DNA from: Arenicola marina | Lineage: Eukaryota; Annelida; Polychaeta; Arenicolidae | Length of the DNA stretch: 64,000 bases | Direction: 5' to 3' | Assembly: GCA_964019135.1 (NCBI GenBank) | Contig: OZ025264.1 | Span: 248,001-312,000, forward strand | Part shown: piece after piece, positions 12,411 through 22,400 of the stretch | Layout of the letters: every line of letters starts with the position of its first letter | Numbering within the stretch: the stretch's first letter is position 1 | The notes under the pieces: model-generated | Told to the model about the DNA's origin: nothing | The model's database searches: none | Seen by the model: only the letters and a program-made list of their open reading frames with translations | Translations under genes and position numbers: made by a program

Positions 12411-12567
12411 GCGAGAAGGAAGCAGGCTGTGTGGGGACTACGCCAGCGGTATCTGTCCCTCTCTCTGTTGTCCGTCAGACTCCCCTCCGAGACAGAGCTG
12501 TGACGCACCCCGAGTAAGGCACCCCCTCTCAGGTATCGCCGTCAACTGAGAGTAACACACATTAATT

Positions 12568-12594
12568 GTAAGTATTAACAATGTTATTTTGCAG
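12568..12594 (+). other. 27-nt intron-like sequence (too short to be spliced)
   Basis: The stretch starts GTAAGTATTAAC, including a branchpoint-like TATTAAC, and ends TTATTTTGCAG. All three splicing signals fall within 27 nt. It is conserved in the right arm (63,445-63,471, minus strand). Metazoan introns this short are not expected to splice, so the donor may instead pair with a distant acceptor, or the match may be chance. Confidence 0.3.
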
Positions 12595-12770
12595 CGACCC
12601 GTGGCGTCTTGTTCCTATGCATATATCGCTTGTTGTAGCGTCTTGTTTCCATGTACGTATTTGCAGTTGTAGCGTCCCGTTGTCATGTACATATCGCGTG
12701 TTGCAGCGTCCCGTTGTCATGTACATTTTGGCTTTTGTACATCTTGTTTCTATGCACGTATCGGCCTGTT
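12595..12770. repeat. 34-bp tandem repeat, about five units
   Basis: Units start AGCGTCCCGTTGTCATGTAC or AGCGTCTTGTTTCCATGTAC and have a 34-bp period. Two unit boundaries carry TTGCAG. The same array is present in reverse in the right arm at about 63,255-63,440. Confidence 0.8.
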
Positions 12771-12813
12771 TTTGTGGTCCCGTTTTCGTAGATTTTCATC
12801 CATATCTGGCCTC

Positions 12814-14969
12814 ATCAGGGGCAGATCTAGGAATTTACAAAGGAGGGGTTGTTCTCTGAAAACTTGCGACCGGGGCGGGGGCTGCTCTTTGACAACTTGC
12901 GACCGGGGCGGGGGCTGCTCTTTGACAACTTGCGACCGGGGCGGGGGCTGCTCTTTGACAACTTGCGACCGGGGCGGGGGCTGCTCTTTGACAACTTGCG
13001 ACCGGGGTGGGGGCTGCTCTTTGACAACTTGCGACCGGGGCGGGGGCTGCTCTTTGACAACTTGCGACCGGGGCGGGGGCTGCTCTTTGACAACTTGCGA
13101 CCGGGGCGGGGGCTGCTCTTTGACAACTTGCGACCGGGGCGGGGGCTGCTCTTTGACAACTTGCGACCGGGGTGGGGGCTGCTCTTTGACAACTTGCGAC
13201 CGGGGTGGGGGCTGCTCTTTGACAACTTGCGACCGGGGCGGGGGCTGCTCTTTGACAACTTGCGACCGGGGCGGGGGCTGCTCTTTGACAACTTGCGACC
13301 GGGGCGGGGGCTGCTCTTTGACAACTTGCGACCGGGGCGGGGGCTGCTCTTTGACAACTTGCGACCGGGGCGGGGGCTGCTCTTTGACAACTTGCGACCG
13401 GGGTGGGGGCTGCTCTTTGACAACTTGCGACCGGGGCGGGGGCTGCTCTTTGACAACTTGCGACCGGGGCGGGGGCTGCTCTTTGACAACTTGCGACCGG
13501 GGCGGGGGCTGCTCTTTGACAACTTGCGACCGGGGCGGGGGCTGCTCTTTGACAACTTGCGACCGGGGCGGGGGCTGCTCTTTGACAACTTGCGACCGGG
13601 GTGGGGGCTGCTCTTTGACAACTTGCGACCGGGGCGGGGGCTGCTCTTTGACAACTTGCGACCGGGGTGGGGGCTGCTCTTTGACAACTTGCGACCGGGG
13701 TGGGGGCTGCTCTTTGACAACTTGCGACCGGGGTGGGGGCTGCTCTTTGACAACTTGCGACCGGGGTGGGGGCTGCTCTTTGACAACTTGCGACCGGGGT
13801 GGGGGCTGCTCTTTGACAACTTGCGACCGGGGTGGGGGCTGCTCTTTGACAACTTGCGACCGGGGCGGGGGCTGCTCTTTGACAACTTGCGACCGGGGTG
13901 GGGGCTGCTCTTTGACAACTTGCGACCGGGGCGGGGGCTGCTCTTTGACAACTTGCGACCGGGGTGGGGGCTGCTCTTTGACAACTTGCGACCGGGGTGG
14001 GGGCTGCTCTTTGACAACTTGCGACCGGGGTGGGGGCTGCTCTTTGACAACTTGCGACCGGGGCGGGGGCTGCTCTTTGACAACTTGCGACCGGGGTGGG
14101 GGCTGCTCTTTGACAACTTGCGACCGGGGTGGGGGCTGCTCTTTGACAACTTGCGACCGGGGCGGGGGCTGCTCTTTGACAACTTGCGACCGGGGCGGGG
14201 GCTGCTCTTTGACAACTTGCGACCGGGGTGGGGGCTGCTCTTTGACAACTTGCGACCGGGGTGGGGGCTGCTCTTTGACAACTTGCGACCGGGGCGGGGG
14301 CTGCTCTTTGACAACTTGCGACCGGGGTGGGGGCTGCTCTTTGACAACTTGCGACCGGGGTGGGGGCTGCTCTTTGACAACTTGCGACCGGGGCGGGGGC
14401 TGCTCTTTGACAACTTGCGACCGGGGCGGGGGCTGCTCTTTGACAACTTGCGACCGGGGCGGGGGCTGCTCTTTGACAACTTGCGACCGGGGCGGGGGCT
14501 GCTCTTTGACAACTTGCGACCGGGGCGGGGGCTGCTCTTTGACAACTTGCGACCGGGGTGGGGGCTGCTCTTTGACAACTTGCGACCGGGGCGGGGGCTG
14601 CTCTTTGACAACTTGCGACCGGGGTGGGGGCTGCTCTTTGACAACTTGCGACCGGGGTGGGGGCTGCTCTTTGACAACTTGCGACCGGGGTGGGGGCTGC
14701 TCTTTGACAACTTGCGACCGGGGTGGGGGCTGCTCTTTGACAACTTGCGACCGGGGCGGGGGCTGCTCTTTGACAACTTGCGACCGGGGCGGGGGCTGCT
14801 CTTTGACAACTTGCGACCGGGGCGGGGGCTGCTCTTTGACAACTTGCGACCGGGGCGGGGGGGGGGGGGTGCTCGGAGAATCCGACTTTTACTGCATATG
14901 CTCAAGTTCCCAAGGTGGGTCGCTCCCTCCCTAACCCTACCCCACCCCCCCCCCCGAACCGCCCCTGAT
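12814..14969. mobile_element. Possible TIR-bounded segment containing the 33-bp array
   Basis: ATCAGGGGCAGATC at 12,814-12,827 and the inverted ATCAGGGGCGGTTC (plus strand GAACCGCCCCTGAT, 14,956-14,969) match at 12 of 14 positions. G-rich CAGGGGCGGATC-type ends occur on DNA transposons, hAT-like ones included. No target-site duplication is visible and no transposase is present, so this is a tentative non-autonomous element whose interior became a minisatellite. Confidence 0.25.
12864..14862. repeat. 33-bp minisatellite, 61 near-identical units
   Basis: The unit is TTGCGACCGGGGYGGGGGCT followed by GCTCTTTGACAAC. Units 1 to 61 start exactly every 33 bp (12,864 to 14,844) without a single indel. 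The only variable position is Y: T in units 5, 10, 11, 17, 23, 25-30, 32, 34-36, 38, 39, 42, 43, 45, 46, 52 and 54-57, and C in the other 35. Since 33 is a multiple of three, frames stay open on both strands (DRGGGCSLTTC, RPG(R/W)GLLFDNL, PGRKLSKSSPR). These are artefacts of the period. The right arm has only one unit-like remnant at the matching place (about 63,150-63,190). Confidence 0.97.
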
Positions 14970-15628
14970 CATAACAATATCCGAGAATAATATTAAAGAA
15001 TCCTGTCTTATAGGACATGACGTATGCATTAGTTATTTCAGGACCTACAACATACATGTTGTTTACAAACAAAGTTTTACGACAAAAATGGTCCTCCCCA
15101 GCATGCGATTCCGTGAAGTTAGTCGCCGGTTTCCGGCAGTCGCGGCGTCGGGTTTCCTCAAATCATTTACGTCAGACGCCAGTCATTTCCGTTTCCGCTT
15201 GGCAGGTCGGCCAGTGATAAACGCATTGAAAGATCAGGTAGCTAGCCTCGTCAACCAATCCAGAATACACGAATCATACGCGCCCACTGGTTGAACAGTG
15301 AAATCCTTTGCATATGCCCCCCACCCCCGAGTCCCGCTGACACCCGTAACATTGATCTCAAATTAAATTGTTCTTAGAAATCCGTTCGGCGGTGGGTGGT
15401 TGAACAGTTTCAAATCTCAACTGCTAGACCAGACTAGTGGCTTCGGTGATACATGTATCTGGCTTGGTGTGACCGGTCTACAGAAGACTAGAGGTACCGG
15501 TGTTTCTTTTCCAACATATAATTTATTCCATCGAGTCGAGATCGTATAGCAAATGTCGTATAGAAGACGAGTCGTGTAGCGCTGTCGTGTCGAAGCCATG
15601 AGTTGAGGTCGTCTGTGGGTTATTTGCT
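14863..15628. other. Unique non-coding DNA, left arm only
   Basis: It starts with a G run after the array and has a C run at about 14,945. No gene was recognised. Together with the LINE that follows, it forms a block of about 3.4 kb (roughly 14.88-18.34 kb) that the right arm lacks. Confidence 0.4.
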
Positions 15629-16968
15629 GAATCAGAATCAGAATCAGAATCGTTTTATTGGGTCAAGCATACATAACAAAACAAACAGAAAAAGAAAAAC
15701 ACACACAAAAATTAGATAGGGTTGCCTGCTAGGCAGTCGCTAGCATGTGAGCCACCTCAAAAAAAAAAAAAAAAAAAAAAAAAAAACGCCAGTTACACAG
15801 GCCAGTTACGTTACGCTAAAAACGACACTGATTCTAACATATTGTTTCTGAGTTCATATGCACTATATAATTTATTTACAACAGCAAATATGGTATTTTG
15901 AATTTCTACAACACAGACGATCCAAAGTAAAAGTTTAAGAAAGCTAAATACCTATTCCGTGCGTACGTGGCAGACATAACAATATGAGGCTTCACAACAT
16001 TCCTTATAACCGATTAATAAATGGTCCTTAATATGAGACGCATAACTTTTCAGCGAATGTGTGGTTGCTTTGCTAATGATATGCGGAGGGGTGTTGTTTA
16101 GGTGATGGATGAGACTATGTCTTAAGGTAAGTTGACAGAATTTGTGTTTGGTAGTCGGGATATGAAATGTGTGGTTTTGTCTTGTGTTATGATTATGTAA
16201 GTCATTTATCTTGAGGAATGTCATGTGTTCGAGCAAGTAAGCTGATAGGTTATTATTTATGAATTGGTGGTAAAATTTAAGTTGTTGTAATGTATGTATA
16301 TCTTTTAGTTTCAAGATTTTGAGATATTTGAATAGCGGGTCCGTGTGTGCAATATAATGACTTTTTGTTATAATCCTAATTGCCCGTTTTTGAATTTTAA
16401 ATAACCTGTCAACTCGATATCCCCATGCCAGTATGCAGTAATATAGTTGACTCTGAAACAGTGACATATATATGGTATACAGTATGTGTTGGGGAAGGAA
16501 GTTTCCTAGCCTCTTTAGGATACCAACAACTTTGCTTAGCTTTGCAGCAAGTTTTTTTGTATGGCTGTGCCATGTTAAATGTTTATCTATAGTTAGTCCT
16601 AGCAGATCAAAGGTATCGACGCACTCTAGTTTGTTGCTGGCAATGTATAGTTCTGGAATTTTTACTTTTTTCTGGGGCTTTTAGAGTACCATGTATTTAG
16701 TTTTTGCTATGTTTAGGCACAGATCATTTACCTTTAACCAATTGTTTATCTTGGATAATTCATCATTTATGTTTTGCGCTTCATTTTTACTCCCAGTTAT
16801 TGATGCATCCAGTGTACTAAACAGTGTAGTATCACCAGCATATACTATAAACTTAAAAACATCACTAGCGTGGGGTAAATCATTGGTATAGATTATAAAG
16901 AGGAGCGGCCCTAGGATTGAACCTTGTGGAACCCCGCGTGTGACAGGCATTTCTTCAGTCATGGTGTC
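15629..16968 (-). mobile_element. 5'-truncated non-LTR retrotransposon (CR1/L2-like)
   Basis: The element runs on the minus strand from a truncation near 16,968 to a 3' tail at 15,629-15,652. The tail is AATAAAACGATTCT followed by further copies of GATTCT, the short-repeat type of 3' end found in the CR1/L2/Jockey groups. The 3' UTR carries a 28-base homopolymer (A on the plus strand, 15,759-15,786). Only the second half of the reverse transcriptase and the C-terminal region remain. No target-site duplication could be checked at the truncated end. Confidence 0.85.
15952..16962 (-). pseudogene. Reverse transcriptase fragment, frameshifted, catalytic motif altered
   Basis: The first frame (16,962-16,681) starts with VTRGVPQGSILGPLLFIIY, the RT motif before the palm core, then reads FIVYAGDTTLF, where active LINEs have YADDTTLF. 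The first catalytic aspartate of the YADD box is thus glycine. After a frameshift near 16,680 the second frame (to 15,952) continues with LLGLTIDKHLTWHSHTKKL and SLFQSQLYYCILAWG, then IQKRAIRIITKSHYIAHTDP, typical thumb and C-terminal sequence of CR1/L2-like elements. Truncation, frameshift and active-site loss show it is inactive. Confidence 0.87.
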
Positions 16969-18340
16969 ATGGTCTGTCTCCCATTGGCTGTCAGGGTCTA
17001 CCTGTCAGGGTCTAGCTGTCAGGGTCCAGCCACTGGTCCGTGGAGCCGATCGAGCGTGAGGGTGACCGCGGCCTCCAGGGTCGGGCGTCACGTGGGTTCA
17101 TAGGACGGCCAGCCTCATGGCTTAGTCAGGTGTTGAGACACATAATACATAAGACACGCCTCTATAATGGGCGGTCGACGGTCGTTATATAAATAGAGCT
17201 TAATCTGGGTGTTGGTCTGGTAACTTCAAATAAGTCCGATATGACGGAAACGGGATAGGAATTAGCCACTCTAACACAGACCCTAGATCCCTTTGGTGTT
17301 CTTGGGCTTTCACCCAGGCAGCTTTGCAGAACCAAGTTAACCGCTCAATATGGGTTTCATTGTCCCAAGACGGCCATGTGCACAAAACTGGCCTGAAACA
17401 CCCGCCATTTGGAAGAATTTAAATGCACACACAGTTGATCACGATCGGCATGGCGCATTGCTTGCATGCAATGCACTCTTACAAAAATGGTGTCACGGTC
17501 TGGTCGGAGTTCTTGCCCCCGCCAGCTGCCTAAACTGCCGGGGTAAGTGGTGCATGCTTTCCATCTGGTCCATGTTTTTAACCTCGAGGAACAAATAACA
17601 AAGTCGCATTATCCTTCGTCGGTACCGTACCGGAGGCGCTTTCCACCTCCACGCGCTGCTCCCTGTCCCCCCACCCCCCTTCTTATCCCCCCCCCCGCCC
17701 TCCATCTCAGTCCTCAGCGCTCTATCCCCTCCCTGTCCCTCAGTCCTCAGCGCTCCATCCCCTCCCCAGCCCTCAGTTCTCCATTCCCTCCCCCAGCCCT
17801 CACTCCCCAGCTCCTGATGCCCCCCACCCCACCTTCACTCTCGACCCTCACATTGGCGGTAACAATAAACGGTGTGTCAAGCCGGATTCCATGGCCTTGG
17901 TTACCGGCGTGGTTGCTATGGTAATTATCGTGTTGTTTGCAATCCGGCTAATTAAGAGTGGTGAACAGGAATCCGGAATGGTGTATATCTGGATCAAACA
18001 TTCCGTCCTTCCGGAATTGAATCGCATCCGTATTGTGAGCAGAAGCTCGCTAGCACTTCCTACTGACTACCACATGACGGTATGTCACGACGTCATTACA
18101 TGAAATAACTTGTTTTACACGATGCGCTCCTTGAATGTCGTCATAAGATGATGTCATTATTTAAGTAAATTCGATTTAATGAAGAGGGAAGAGTAACATT
18201 ACAATAATGCAACGATAAAAGACACTCAAAGAAACAATCCTGAGCTTTTCTCTCTCTCTCTATATACAGATGATAGTTTCTGCCCATTTCGTTGATTCAC
18301 TGCGGGGCTGCTGCTATCGCTCTCAATGCCGTCAGGATAT
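16969..18340. other. Unique non-coding DNA with CT-rich tracts
   Basis: Three short CTGTCAGGGTCT repeats lie near 16,990-17,030. A pyrimidine-rich tract with repeated TCAGTCCTCAGCGCTC lies at 17,640-17,840, and a CT dinucleotide run near 18,250. Small open frames have no recognisable domain. The region is left-arm specific. Confidence 0.4.
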
Positions 18341-19448
18341 CGGCAGGTCAACAAGTACAACAATCAGGCGCCACGTGGTGATTTGTTGTCGTGATCCGGA
18401 TGCGGCCGGAAGTGCTTACACATGAGACTAGATTACTGGCTCATACACAACTCCATTTCCGTGTGGCGTGGGCCGAGTACTCTGGAGGCGGGGGCGGTTT
18501 ATCGTTTTTTGATGTGCGCGGCCTTCAGGCCACAATTCTTGCGGTTGACTTGGGTCGGATGTGGTCACCAGACTTAGGTCGGATTTAGGTCGGATTTGGG
18601 TCGGATTTGGGTCGGATTTGGGTCCGACTTGAGTCGAATTTGGGTCGGATTTGGGTCGGATTTGGGTCGGATTTGGGTCGGATTTGGGTCGGATTTGGGT
18701 CGATTTGGGTCCGACTTGGGTCCCAATTGGGTCGGGCTTGGGTCGGATGTGGTCAGACTTGGGTCGAATTTGGGTCGGATTTGGTCTAGAGATCCAACGC
18801 TATAGAGCACGCTATTTGTTGGGGTGGATGGATCGGTCTAGACAACAGACACCATTGTTCCACCCTGAACAATATCATGTAAGTGTCTCAGTGTCATTAG
18901 ATTTAATCTATCATGGTCCCGAGGTAACTTATGGAGTGATAAGGTACCATACACCCGGCTATTATTGCTTTAAATTGTTTGCTCTTTCGATATTTTTGCT
19001 CATCCCTGGCCAGTTGTTGTTGTCGGGCGATCATGCATGGCTATTTTCATAACATAAGCGAATGCCGTGTTTGCCAAAACGCCCCAAGATCAACTAATGG
19101 CAACGCTCACGAGCCTGTGGCCGAAGAAACGCCAAGGACTTCAATGCCCTTCTTGTGACCTCTGCGTGCAAACCATGGAGAGGACTTCTTACGACGATTC
19201 CATGGAACGCCCTGCTTTTTATACCTACCGTATTTTGTCTCGTTACTGTGAATGGCAGAACGCAAATCTTTCGTTCAAGCTATTCATGTTCATGATATAT
19301 GTACCGCTGGGACAGATAACTGTGGCTACAAATAGCCAAATACATAAAATATATGACGTATACGTGCAAAACTATGGACATGACATATTGGCCTGGGCCC
19401 GTGTAGACAGTGACATTGCAGTCGGCTGATCGGAGGGAAGTTAAAAGA
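18341..19448. other. Shared block flanking the 18-bp satellite, left copy
   Basis: It aligns in reverse with about 62,045-63,110. It holds a 12-bp tandem repeat and then about 650 bp of unique sequence. A 120-codon open frame at 19,067-19,429 (plus) is frameshifted in the right copy, which argues against coding. The segment stops at GGAGGGAAGTTAAAAG, where the 18-bp array begins. Confidence 0.6.
18556..18787. repeat. 12-bp minisatellite GGGTCGGATTTG
   Basis: About 19 units of GGGTCGGATTTG, with variants such as GGGTCCGACTTG and GGGTCGATTTG. The open frames through it (GRIWVGFGSDL) reflect the period. The mirrored copy lies at 62,696-62,925. Confidence 0.92.
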
Positions 19449-22400
19449 TCTCTAGTTAGTAGGACACCTCCAGCCAGTAGGACACCTCTAGTGAGTAGGA
19501 CACCTCCAGTCAGTAGGACACCTCTAGTCAGTAGGACACCCCCAGTCAGTAGGACACCTCTACTCAGTAGGCCACCTCTAGTCAGTAGGACACCACTAGT
19601 CAGTAGGGCACCTCTAGTCAGTATGACACATCTAGTCAGCAGGACACCTCTAGTCAGTAGGACACCTTTAGGCTGTAGGACACCTCTAATCAGTAGGAAA
19701 CCTCTAGTTAGCGGGACACCTCTAGTCAGTAGGACACCTCTAATCAGTGGAACAGCTCTGGTCAGTAGGACACCTCTAGTCAACAAGACACCTCTCGTCA
19801 GTAGGGCACCTCCAGTCAGTAGGACACCTCTAGTCAGAGGGACACCTGTATTCAATAAGACACCTCTAGTCAGAAGCACACCGGTAGTCAGCAGGACACC
19901 TCTATTCAATAAGACACCTCTACTCAGTAGGACACCTCTAGTCAGTAGGACAGCTCTAATCAGTAGGACACCTCTAGTCAGTAGGACGACTCTAGTCAGT
20001 AGGACACCTTTAGTCAGTAGGACACCTCTAGTCAGTCGGACCTCTAGTCAGTAGGACACCTCCAGTCAGTAGGACACTTCTAGTCAGTAAGACACCTTTA
20101 GTCAGTAGGACACCTCTACTCCGTAGGACAGCTCCAGTCAGTATGACACTTCGTGTCAGTAGGACACCTCTAGTTAGTAGGACGCCTCCAGTCAGTAGGA
20201 CACCTCTAGTCAGTAGGACACCTCTAGTCAGCAGGACACCTCTACTCAGTAGGAGACCTCTAGTCAGTAGGACACCTCTACTCAGTAGGACACCTCTAGT
20301 CAGTAGGACAACTCTAGTCAGTAGGACACCTCTAGTCAGTAGGACACCTCTACTCAGTAGGACACTTCGAGTCAGTAGGACACCTCTACTCAGTAGGACA
20401 CTTCTAGTCAGTAGGACAACTCTAGTCAGTAGGACACCTCTAGTCAGTAGGACACCTCTACTCAGTAGGACATTTCTAGTCAGTAGGACACCTCTAGTCA
20501 GTAGGACACCTCTAGTCAGTAGGACACCTCTACTCAGTAGGACACCTCTAGTCAGTAGGACACCTCTACTCAGTAGGACATTTCTAGTCAGTAGGACACC
20601 TCTAGTCAGTAGGACACCTCTAGTCAGTAGGACACCTCTACTTAGTAGGACACCTCTAGTCAGTAGGACAACACTAGTCAGTAGGACACCTCCAGTCAGT
20701 AGGACACCTCTAGTCAACAGGACACCTCTAGTCAGCAGGACACCTCTAGTCAGTAGGACACCTCTAGTCAGTAGCACACCTCTGGTCAGCAGGACACCTC
20801 TACTCAGTAGGACAGCTCCAGTCAGTAGGACACCTCTAGTCAGTAGGACACCTCTATTCAATAAGACACCTCTAGTCAGAAGCACACCTCTAGTCAGCAG
20901 GACACCTCCAGTCAGTAGGACACCTCTAGTCAGTAGGACATCGTTAGTCAGTGGGACACCTCCAGTCAGTAGGACACCTCTGGTCAGTCGGACCTCTAGT
21001 CAGTAGGACACCTCCAGACAGTAGGACACTTCTAGTCAGTAGGACACCTCTAGTCAGTAGGACACCTCTACTCAGTAGGACACTTCTAGTCAGTAGGACA
21101 CCTCTACTCAGTAGGACACCTCTACTCAGTAGGACACCTCTAGTCAGTAGGACAACTCTAGTCAGTAGGACACCTCTAGTCAGTAGGACAACTCTAGTCA
21201 GTAGGACACCTCTAGTCAGTAGGATACCTCTAGTCAGTAGGACACCTCTAGTCAGTAGGACACCTCTAGTCAGTAGGACACCTCTAGTCAGTAGGACACC
21301 TCCACCTAGTAGGACACCTCTAGTCAGAAGGACAGCTCTAATCAGTAGGACACCTCTAGTCAGAAGGACAGCTCTAATCAGTAGGACACCTCTAGTCAGT
21401 AGGACAACTCTAGTCAGTAGGACACCTCTAGTCAGTAGGACACCTCTAGTCAACAGGACACCTCTAGTCAGCAGGACACCTCTAGTCAGTAGGACACCTC
21501 CAGTCAGTAGCACAGCTCTGGTCAGCAGGACATCTCTACTCAGTAGGACAGCGCCAGTCAGTAGGACAGCTCCAGTCAGTAAGACACCTCTAGTCAGTAG
21601 GACACCTCTAGTCAGTAGGACACCTCTATTCAATAAGACACTTCTAGTCAGAAGCACACCTCTAGTCAGCAGGACACCTCTAGTCAGTGGGACACCTCTA
21701 GTCAGTAGGACATCGCTAGTCAGTAGGACATCTCCAGTCCGTAGGACACCTCTAGTCAGTCGGACCTCTAGTCAGTAGGACACCTCCAGTCAGTAGGACG
21801 TTTCTAGTCAGTAGGACACCTCTAGTCAGTAGGACACCTCTAGTCAGTAGGACACCTCTACTTAGTAGGACACCTCTAGTCAGAAGGACAGCTCTAATCA
21901 GTAGGACACCTCTAGTCAGTAGGACGACTCTAGTCAGTAGGACACCTTTAGTCAGTAGGACACCTTTAGTCAGTCGGACCTCTAGTCAGTAGGACACCTC
22001 CAGTCAGTAGGACACTTCTAGTCAGTAAGACACCTTTAGTCAGTAGGACACCTCTACTCCGTAGGACAGCTCCAGTCAGTATGACACTTCGTGTCAGTAG
22101 GACACCTCTAGTTAGTAGGACGCCTCCAGTCAGTAGGACACCTCTAGTCAGTAGGACACCTCTAGTCAGCAGGACACCTCTACTCAGTAGGAGACCTCTA
22201 GTCAGTAGGACACCTCTACTCAGTAGGACACCTCTAGTCAGTAGGACAACTCTAGTCAGTAGGACACCTCTAGTCAGTAGGACACCTCTACTCAGTAGGA
22301 CACTTCTAGTCAGTAGGACACCTCTACTCAGTAGGACACTTCTAGTCAGTAGGACAACTCTAGTCAGTAGGACACCTCTAGTCAGTAGGACACCTCTACT

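Larger units (their letters stand above)
12363..12863. other. Conserved block shared by both arms, left copy
   Basis: It aligns in reverse with about 63,185-63,665. It contains a TATA-like TTTATAAGG, a perfect donor sequence GTAAGTATT at 12,568, and a short 34-bp tandem repeat. No protein is recognisable. It ends with CAGGGGCAGATCTAGG at 12,816, then enters the 33-bp array. Confidence 0.7.

Noticed and set aside
12568..12594. A real 27-nt intron
   Set aside because: It is far below the minimum size for spliceosomal introns in animals. Kept only as a curiosity.
12685..14990. Three overlapping frames of about 690-750 codons through the 33-bp array (DRGGGCSLTTC, RPGRGLLFDNL, PGRKLSKSSPR)
   Set aside because: Several frames on both strands are open at once because 33 is a multiple of three. 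The unit is nearly invariant at DNA level with no codon-position bias, and the array is absent from the other arm.
19067..19429. 120-codon frame beside the 18-bp array, partly conserved in the right arm
   Set aside because: The right copy is frameshifted in the middle and no domain is recognisable, so conservation reflects DNA homology only.
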